From Odiellus spinosus (Eukaryota; Arthropoda; Arachnida; Opiliones; Phalangiidae), in contig OY987226.1 of assembly GCA_963920705.1 (NCBI GenBank), positions 19,625,600-19,689,599 on the forward strand: DNA of 64,000 bases, given 5' to 3'. A model generated the notes under the pieces. It made no database searches. It saw only the letters and a list, made by a program, of their open reading frames with translations, and was not told the origin of the DNA. Below, piece by piece: positions 56,576 to 64,000 of this stretch. The translations under genes were made by a program, and so were the position numbers. Numbering within the stretch: the stretch's first letter is position 1; the number at the start of each line of letters is the position of its first letter.

Positions 56576-56905
56576 GCTACGGTCACACTAGCATTTCTTA
56601 ATCGATTTGAAACGGTAAAATCAAACCGATATTCAAATCGCCAGGAATCGTTCCAAGCGACACGCTTTCACACATTATCTTTATAAATCGATTTATTGTA
56701 GCTTCATCTATTGGTAGTTGAAAGCGAATCGGTATGAAACTGGTTCCCGAAGCAGTTTCGAGAAATCGAATCAAATCAATTCGAGAAAAGACGGTTTCCC
56801 ATTCACACGAGACCAGCGAAACGTTGTGAAACGGTTTAAATCAATTCGAAAGCCAAGCTTCCGATTTTATCGATTAAAACAGATTTGGATCGAATATGAA
56901 CTTAG
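56576..56905 (-). mobile_element. Family E MITE, copy E10
   Basis: GCTACGGTCACACTAGC, full E interior in reverse, right end decayed; continues into a GATTTTATCGATTAAA tail as at 5340. Confidence 0.82.
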
Positions 56906-57649
56906 ATGTACTTTAATCGAGGGGTCGGACACTTAGCATTATTCGGTTGTACGGGATTTGAGGATTTTCGAGAAATATTGAGATTTCAGAACTGTTTTTG
57001 GGATTTCCATGTTAATTTCCCATAGAGAATGATCAGAAATTTTGGATTTTGCCCAAAGTGTAAGGAATTTTGGCAAGCGTCAGCGACCCTTCGACTTTAA
57101 TACTGTACAAACTTTTCTCTTTATTCTATCGAAACTACTTTGTAATTTTTTATTCAAGCGCGATAATTTTCATCAGCGTATACGAAAAGTGTTTTTCTTT
57201 GGTGAATCGCGGTGACTAGAAAATAATATCAACTGGCGTGTATGGGGTGGGGACTATATCCGTCCTTTTGGTCATCTTGGGCCGAAAAAAGGACACAAAA
57301 CACACGCGTGCGAAGGAGGAGGATAAAAAAGAACAAAGAGATAGCGAGGAACCGAACGAAAGAGACGTTGCTGCCGCGGGGAATTATTGATTGTGTAGGG
57401 GAGCTAAGAGAAGGATTAACGAAGAACAACGGTGGTCGCTACAACAACGACAAAAATTCCTCGAAAAGATATACCAGCGTTTCTCGATAATCGACCAAAT
57501 CAATTAGGACTACCCTATACTCTTATACCTATGGACAAAATCAATGAGAATTATACCCCCGAGAGGTAAACAGAGACCCTAAGACAATTAACGTTTCGAT
57601 TATTTTAAAATACAGGAGAATGGGTAAATAAGGTGGATCGCTTTTAGAA
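56906..57649. other. Gene-free stretch
   Basis: No exon or element recognised. Confidence 0.5.
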
Positions 57650-58082
57650 CGAGAGAATGCAAACTAACAAGTGATTTTTTTATCGATTACTCATAGTTGA
57701 AATAGCCCTAGTCCGCCATTAAAAAAATTACGAAAAATTATTAAACTAAAAATCAATTTAAAATTTACATGGAAAATAGGCTTAGCTGGATTCATGAAGA
57801 TCCTTAATTTCTTCGCATTGATGGGTCAGCGACCAATGTGCAAGGGCCCGTCGATAAGGCGAGATCTCCGTGAGACTTCCAATAACATTCGATTGGTCGC
57901 TGACCCTTCAATGCGAAGAAATTCAGGATCATCATGAATCCAGCTAAGCCTATTTCCCAGGTAAGTTTCTAATTTATTTCTAGTTTAATATTGGTTTGTA
58001 ATTTTTATTACTGATGGATTAGGCCTATTTAAACGATAAGGAATCGAAAAAAAATCACTTATTTTTAGGTTGCATTCTCCCT
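57650..58082. mobile_element. Family C TTAA foldback MITE, copy C6
   Basis: Left end decayed (GAGAGAATGCAAACTAAC); right end GGTTGCATTCTCCCT then TTAA (58083-58086). Long arms; CTGACCCTTCAATGCGAAG pairs with CTTCGCATTGATGGGTCAG near the centre. Confidence 0.88.
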
Positions 58083-58258
58083 TTAAGTCGCGGAATACGA
58101 CGAGACCGGATCGTGTCCGGCCGTTTATATTCACTTATGTTCTTTTCACATCTTCTTTCGTACATCAAGTGGGGGAAGCTGATATGGGAAGTGGAAACCG
58201 AGTCAAGATGAAATCTACACTGCTCTACGTTTCGATCAATAATCAATTCGATTGATCG

Positions 58259-58714
58259 ATGAAGAGGGTTCGAGGTTATCGCGTAGTGACGTCATTTCTA
58301 ATCTGGCTCTTCCTCTCCATCTACCTTTATCTCGGTTTCCTTTCTTTATCCGGGTGTGTGTGTGACATTTTTTTAGATTGTCATGATCAGATCATCTTTG
58401 AGGACAATGTTATAGGTATAAAGATATTACTCGGCCTGGAGGATTCTCGCGCGGTTCGTATAGATAGAAAGAAATTCAATTCCTTTTCATTGTTCCTTTT
58501 CATTAGGCGATGTCGAAAAAGAATCGGTTTGGATGAGCTCCATTATTTCCCGTTCAAGATTGTCATACAATTCCCTCCTTATAATACGAAATCCAACAAG
58601 CCTGATTCTCTCTCGTCCCTCCCACGCACTTCAAAAGTTCAAAGCCAATCGTCAAAGAGTCAAGTCCTATCCGCACTAGGCGACTATTTTTGGATTAACC
58701 GAAGTTTTAACTGA
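58259..58714 (+). CDS. Unrecognised 151-codon ORF with N-terminal hydrophobic segment
   Basis: Single open frame from an ATG just after an in-frame stop, immediately downstream of repeat C6. Residues about 10-35 form a hydrophobic stretch (FLIWLFLSIYLYLGFLSL, then CVC) after a basic start, like a signal peptide or membrane anchor. The rest is basic and serine-rich with no domain I recognise. A frame this long is borderline for chance in 64 kb at this base composition. No poly(A) signal or promoter stands out. It may be a genuine small secreted or membrane protein, part of an exon, or spurious. Confidence 0.18.
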   Translation: MKRVRGYRVVTSFLIWLFLSIYLYLGFLSLSGCVCDIFLDCHDQIIFEDNVIGIKILLGLEDSRAVRIDRKKFNSFSLFLFIRRCRKRIGLDELHYFPFKIVIQFPPYNTKSNKPDSLSSLPRTSKVQSQSSKSQVLSALGDYFWINRSFN

Positions 58715-58895
58715 ATCGACTGAAATCGAGTACAATCTTTAAGTGAGGCTGTCAGCAATTTTTTTCAGAGGGCTAAACCACAAATTCAAAATTGTATATC
58801 CCTGGATTGATGTGCTCTTAAGAAACTTCAAAACGAAAATATGAAATATAAATAGGTATGGTTTTTTCCAAGATATGTATGACGTAGTTTATTTC

Positions 58896-59045
58896 GTGAT
58901 CACGAAAATCATTCCAAAAGCATCTTATGATTTCGAAAATATTTCCAAAAGCATCTTATGATTTCGAAAATATTTCCAAAAGTATCTGATGATTTCGAAA
59001 ATATTTCCAAAAGCATCTGATGATTTCGAAAATCGTTCCCAAAAT
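58896..59045 (+). repeat. 31-bp tandem array, about 4.5 units
   Basis: Unit ATGATTTCGAAAATATTTCC followed by AAAAGCATCTT; unit starts 58927, 58958, 58989, 59020. Edge units degenerate. Confidence 0.9.
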
Positions 59046-62000
59046 GGCAAAAAAATCACTCCAGAAATAGCAAAATCACTCCGAAATAAATTTCTAAAAT
59101 TCCAAATCAACCCGTGATTTCAAAATCCGTGCAAATGTTTGCGTGTATCTGATCCCTCCCTCGGAATAACTCGTTCATTAAGATTTTGATCAAGGCGTTG
59201 ACGCACCAGTTTTGACACCCAAAACTCCTATAGGTCGAATCAAACGGATTTTCCGACTTCGCAACGCGTATAGATGAAAGAAGAAATCAGAATCACTTCG
59301 TTCTGAGCCCCAAAAGATACCAAAAACCTCAAAAATATCACGTACTCGATGTGGAGACGAGGCACAGCGTTCGTCTTCGTTCTAGGATATACAATCACGG
59401 TATGGTTATGTCTTGTATGACGCGTTGTCTCTTTTCGGCCGCGGGAAAGAGGGAGGTAGGGTGCGTGGGTTCCAGTTATAATTAAAGTTTGTCTTGACAA
59501 TTTTAAACTAGGTTACATTTTGGGGTGTCAAAGTAAATAATCTCCTCTCATCGCGCTTTATAATCGTTTCGAGGCTCCACCAAAAATTTGATCAAAAGGA
59601 ACCGCCGTATATTAAGGCCGAAGCTAGCCCTCCTCCGCAACCGCTTCAACTTGTCGAAAAGGGGCCCGCGAAACTGAATGGGTGAAAAGCCCCGGAGATA
59701 CACCTCTTTTCCGTTCCGAGCCCCTATACTGAACTTCCTCCTTTTCCATTCATCCAGACGCCTAGGCAGCCTATACGCTTGTTAAAAGACAGAAGCCCTC
59801 AAATCCCGAAGTACGGCTATGAATAATGAGTTTGCCGAAGAATATGTCAGAAACTAAGACGACGTAGTTAGTTTAACCCCCACGCCCCCTCACCCCGAAC
59901 TAATTCTCGACTAACTCGAGCCGCTAAAAAGAAAGTATTAAAGGAAAACTTCTTCGATAAATAGGCGGGTTTAAATTAAGAAATGGAACGATGGGTTGAC
60001 GTGTTTACTCGGAACGTACTATAAAGATTAGGTTCCACTATCGCGCGTAATGGTTCGCTTCTCTGCGCGTGAGTAGAATTTTTAAACGAGTAACATGCGA
60101 GCTAGTGAAATCAAGATTTTTGGGCTTTGCGTCAAAACAAAGGGAAACTTCGAGCTAAAAATGGAACAGCTTTTGAATTTATTTTCGTAATCACCGGATG
60201 CCAAAACACGTATTAGAGATTTTCAAACAATTATTAGACACGTATTCGGTGTCTAAATTAATTTCTAAAATTTGGTGAAGATTGAATGTAAGTAAATAAA
60301 ATAAGCCGAAGAAAAATCCTCAAACGACACTTCGTTGTTCGCCATTTTGATTATTGAGGCTAAACTCGCCGGTAGAGGCCACGATCTTGGAGTTTTTGCT
60401 TCCGAATATCTCTAGCGCCACTCTAGAGCTATACGCACGAAGTGAAAACGGTTTGCCTCGTGGATTTTTCCGTCAAGATCTACGGATTTTTTTCCGGTTC
60501 CGTGAAATATCGGCTAGTGAAAACCAGGCTTTAAGCTCCTCAAACCCCAGGCTAAATCTTTTGCAAAATCGAGTCCCTTTAAATTCTAAAGCAGTTCCAA
60601 GTTTCTTAAATCTCGACGGATTTAGGATTAGTGAGTCTATAGTTCGCGACTTTGATAAATTGTAAATTACAACGAAGCCCTTGGCTCGTTTTGAAATGGA
60701 GTTTGCCCATTTTTTAACAGTCCAAATTGATTTAATCGGCGATTAAAAATAACTTGTAATCATGATCTAGTATCTCGTTAACTTTTAGTTTGGTTCGTGT
60801 TTCGCCGTCGCTCTGTTTAGTGTCCGAAAGAAAGTTAGGAATATTACGAAATTATCTCTAGACAAGAGAGTTGCGACGGCTACGAATAAAGAAAAGGTCA
60901 CCGCGGGTCACGACCACGCCCGTGTTCTTATTACGATCTAGAATATTCTTCATACTTTAGTAATTAACTCGATTAAACCTTAATATTTATTCGTTCGACG
61001 TGTGGCAGTACAACTTACATAAAAACCGTGGCTTTCTCGCTCGATTCTTTTCTCTTTAATTAAACTATAGGAACGATAGTCGACGGCGCCTTCCGAACAG
61101 GCCGGATGCTTTTACGACTTTGAAAAATAAATAAGGATTGATGGGATATGGCAGACGTCAGAGAACTGGAGTCTATAAGAGAGTGAGGAGAGACTATAAA
61201 GGTATACGCTGAGAAGAATAAGGTAAAGGAACGCCGACTACTTTGGTGTTTGATATAAGTCAACACGACTTGAGTTATAGACTTGGTTTCGTGACAAACA
61301 AAATGGAGAAGGGTTCATTAGCCGCAAAAATGTTTCGAAATAGTTCATTAAAGGAGTTTCAAAACGATTAATTTCCGTCCAACGATTTTTCCTCCCAAAT
61401 GACAAACGAAAACGGGCCGAATAGGAAGGCCGAATGTTTCAGGCTGTGGGCTGACACTAAGTGACAACTCATTCGTGTCAGTCATTGATACCCTCTCCAT
61501 TATTCCTCCAAGGACGCCCGCCATGGGTGTAGTTTCGGGAAAGGGCTAAAGTTACTCGTCGGAATCCTAAAAGTGGGCCAACTAGACTCCTGACTGAAAG
61601 AGAGAGAAAGACCATCGCAGACTCATTCATCAAACTGTGAGAACGAAGAGGGGGGGGGGCTTGTACCTAAAATGGCCGAGTTCGCTTTGATGGACAATCG
61701 ACTTACACGCGAGTTCCAACTGACCACTCCAAAAGGGAAAGGATACCCCCTCGGTCCTCCTTTGCCTTATATAGTACAGATTCAATTTTGATATTATAGA
61801 GCGTACACGGCTACTTTGGCGATCGCTTCAATTGAAGATCTCTCTCGAGGAACTATATACTCTATACTGGAAGGGAGATCGTGTGACGAACGGAGCCTAA
61901 AGGAAACGAGAACGGATGATCTTGTCCAGATTTCTGATTCAAAAGTTAGGCGGGAGAAAAGCCAAACGCCCTCAACATTTACGCCCTCGTACATCTATTC

Positions 62001-62310
62001 ACACTTTAACAGCGTGTCCCGCCGTACAGTTAGTTAAGCCGCGATCCCATTAGAGCGACTGCGATGTAATAAGAGCGGTCTAGACTTTAACAAGAGGCCA
62101 ATAAACAAAATCAACTTTCGATAAACTCTTCTAATTAATTTTATCATATTCCGGAACAAATCCTTTATAAGACGGAAAGGAACAATTCATCATTAGATAC
62201 GGTGAAGTCACAGTGAGACGAGCCATTTTCAATTCCTTATAGTGTAACAAACCTTTATGAACGCCCCCCCCCAACCGCTTTCATATTTTCTTGGGTCTAA
62301 CACTTCTTTA
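59046..62310. other. Long gene-free stretch
   Basis: Contains only the dispersed repeat at 60211-60302. Open frames at 60354-60665 and 61816-62037 read protein-like but match nothing I know and lack clear splice signals. Confidence 0.4.
60211..60302 (+). repeat. Dispersed repeat shared with 14308-14395, copy 2
   Basis: TTTTCAAACAATTATTAGAC, TCTAAATTAATTTCTAAAA and TTGAATGTAAGTAAATA match copy 1. Confidence 0.65.
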
Positions 62311-62358
62311 ACACATGGCAGATACCAAAACTTTTCAATGACGTCACATGTGGACAAT

Positions 62359-62791
62359 CAGGGGCGTAGGAAGTTAGGAACTGGGAATGTCAATGTAACA
62401 TGTTTTGACAGCTTTGAAGACTAGCCTTAGTAATTTTTCTTAGGTGTTGGACGATGAGTAACCACCTCTTTATAGTACCGTGGTTTGTTATAGCAGTAAA
62501 AGTTTTCTATATGAAAATAATGAACTAGGTCTAGTAGTTACTAAGAAAATAAATTTTTAGAGCTACAAAATTTTAAAATAAAATATTTCTCCAATATAAG
62601 TATTTTTTTAATAATTATTGCGCTTTTAACAGGGGAAATGTTTTACTTCCACAATATTTTGGTGGGGGCAATCTAAATGTTTGGGGGGGGGGGGGTAAGA
62701 TCGACATTGCAGGGGGCAACCGAATTTATTTCATGGGGCAAGATCAACATTGGAGGGGGCAATGTGCCCCCTAGTTGTTACGCCCGGCCTG
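62359..62791. mobile_element. Family P hAT-like MITE, 8-bp TSD TGGACAAT/TGGACACT
   Basis: CAGGGGCGTAGGAAG at the left, TGTTACGCCCGGCCTG at the right. Flanks 62351-62358 and 62792-62799 match at 7 of 8. Interior has a G homopolymer and repeated GGGGGCAA-type words. Confidence 0.8.
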
Positions 62792-63087
62792 TGGACACTA
62801 GCGTAAATATATCGTGCCACGTGTGACAAACTCTTTGAAACTTCGTCCCAACAGGAAATATATGATTAAATCTCGTCTCAACAGGAAATATATGATTATT
62901 TTTCCAAAATATAGGATTATACAGGACATAAAATTAGGTTTTATAGCATGATATGAAAAACAAATATCTCAAATAAATCATTTTAAAAGGTAAATTTCAG
63001 CAAAGGCAAATTTACAAAAATTAGGCTAGTCATCAGTGATCTGTCGTTTCACACACTTAATTGTCATTATTTTTCAGGTGGGTAAAA

Positions 63088-63235
63088 ACAAGGGGGCACA
63101 GGGGCATTACCTCCTCCAATGTTGATCTTACCCCCTGCAATATATTCGGTTACCCCCTGCAATATCGAACTTGCTCCCTTGTAACAGTATTTTATGGACG
63201 TGCCCCTTACTTTTATATTATTGGGCCTAGCCCTT
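63088..63235 (-). mobile_element. Family P fragment P2
   Basis: AAGGGGGCACAGGGGCATTA, CTCCAATGTTGATCTTACCC, GGTTACCCCCTGCAATAT are the reverse complement of 62690-62770. Ends missing. Confidence 0.65.
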
Positions 63236-63320
63236 TATTTTGCACCTGGCTGGTACAAAATCTTACTAATGACGTCACACGTGGTCACTGCATAAATAGC
63301 TCGTGCCACGTGTATCGACT

Positions 63321-63904
63321 CATTCGACTGATAATTTCTTTGGCCGCTGAACAAGTTGTTCCTAGTTTTTCTCGCGTCGCGGAATCTTCCACGCCGAGTT
63401 AGGCGAAAATATTTGAAAAAGTATTGTGTGCGCGTTTGTGCGGGGACGTTCCGCGTTATTTGAGAACCATCGCGCCGGACATCGAAACTTCGAAAGTACG
63501 TTAATGTTTTAACTATAAAACTTTAGATGCCAGCCAGGCTTTAATAACTTTTTAATTCGTATTTATTTATATTGTTATTATTATGTTAGTGCCATAATTA
63601 AAACCTATAATAATTAGTAAACGTTTATAATTATTTTATTATTAATGATGGCGAGACTTATTATCTATTTAACCGACCTTAACGTTTCACCCTCCCTTTA
63701 AACTTAACTAAACTCTTCTTAACTAACTTAACTTCTATTTAATAATAAATCTCGTCTCACCCTCCAAAATATTTAGATTGCCCCTCTCTATTGCTAAACA
63801 TGCAATAATTATTTTAAAAAATATTTATAATTATCCGATATTGTGAGAAATATTTTATAATAAAATCTTGTAGCTCTAAAAATGTATTTCCTTAGTGGTT
63901 CTAC
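63321..63904. other. Gene-free A/T-rich stretch
   Basis: No exon or repeat family recognised; a few TTAACTTAAC-type words near 63700. Confidence 0.45.
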
Positions 63905-64000
63905 CCCGATTCGCCCAAAACATTTGGCCCAATTCCCATTTCGCCCAATCTCAATTGGCCCAATTCCCATTTCGCCCAATCTCAATTGGCCCAAACTCAA
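63905..64000 (+). repeat. 31-bp tandem array, running off the window end
   Basis: Unit TTTCGCCCAATCTCAATTGG followed by CCCAATTCCCA; unit starts near 63908, 63939 and 63970. Its true length is not visible. Confidence 0.85.

Larger units (their letters stand above)
62310..63320 (+). repeat. Direct repeat pair of about 75 bp flanking the P region
   Basis: Unit 1 (62310-62358 continuing 62800-62830 after P) and unit 2 (63245-63320) share GG-ACAAAA-CTT, ATGACGTCACACGTGG-like, and ATCGTGCCACGTGTGAC / CTCGTGCCACGTGTATCG. P inserted in unit 1. Confidence 0.6.

Noticed and set aside
61816..62037. Plus-strand ORF with balanced composition
   Set aside because: The opposite strand is also open over the same stretch, and no domain or splice border is convincing.

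Overview
The window looks like gene-poor nuclear DNA of an invertebrate animal: AT-rich, with long non-coding stretches and no operon-like gene packing. The one confidently coding segment is a terminal exon with a metazoan extracellular domain, preceded by a branchpoint/polypyrimidine-poor but usable splice acceptor. I cannot assign a phylum. No rRNA, convincing tRNA or CRISPR is visible.

Genes. At 8584-8823 (+) lies the last exon of a CCN-family (CTGF/CYR61/NOV-like) secreted matricellular protein. It encodes the C-terminal cystine-knot domain, a stop, and a poly(A) signal 50 bases downstream. The upstream exons (IGFBP, VWC, TSP1) are not visible in 1-8583, so they probably lie outside the window. 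At 19313-19523 (+) is a decayed fragment of a non-LTR retrotransposon reverse transcriptase. Two further coding candidates are weak: a 72-nt exon-like segment at 55454-55525 and a 151-codon ORF at 58259-58714.

Repeats. Most recognisable structure is non-autonomous DNA transposons (MITEs), many with long inverted arms, and many can be classed by target-site duplications (TSDs) read directly here. (i) hAT-like, 8-bp TSD, TAGAG or CAGGG termini: families A, A', B, W, P. (ii) TTAA targets with AGGGAGAATG termini: families C and D, long foldbacks. (iii) 7-bp TSD with CA...TG termini: families F, O, R, Y and probably N; this group is the most interesting part of the window. (iv) 5-bp TSD: K. (v) TTTA-flanked: E. 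(vi) TA-flanked with ACAGGGTGTTTC-type ends: J. Others (G, I, U, V) have inverted ends but no settled TSD. No transposase gene for any of them is present.

Layout. 1-4.6 kb: A1, F1, and G1, whose 40-bp array is split by B1. 4.6-5.4 kb: E2 with C1 nested at its TTAA. 7.1-8.9 kb: A2, then the CCN terminal exon. 9.3-13.5 kb: V1 with C2 nested, I1, A3, A4, B2. 14.6-25.3 kb: scattered E, B, F copies, the RT remnant and a 31-bp tandem array. 26.9-30.3 kb: U, E7 with F3 nested, O2, V3. 32.6-41.7 kb: B, A, D, C copies and G2. 42-52 kb: N, Y, W, B9, F4, J, F5, A7, B8, N2, O1. 52-64 kb: E, K nested in C5, R, C6, a 31-bp array, P elements, and another 31-bp array running off the end. Nested insertions give a local relative chronology: E before C1 and F3; C5 before K; V1 before C2; A'1 before B6; W2 before F4.
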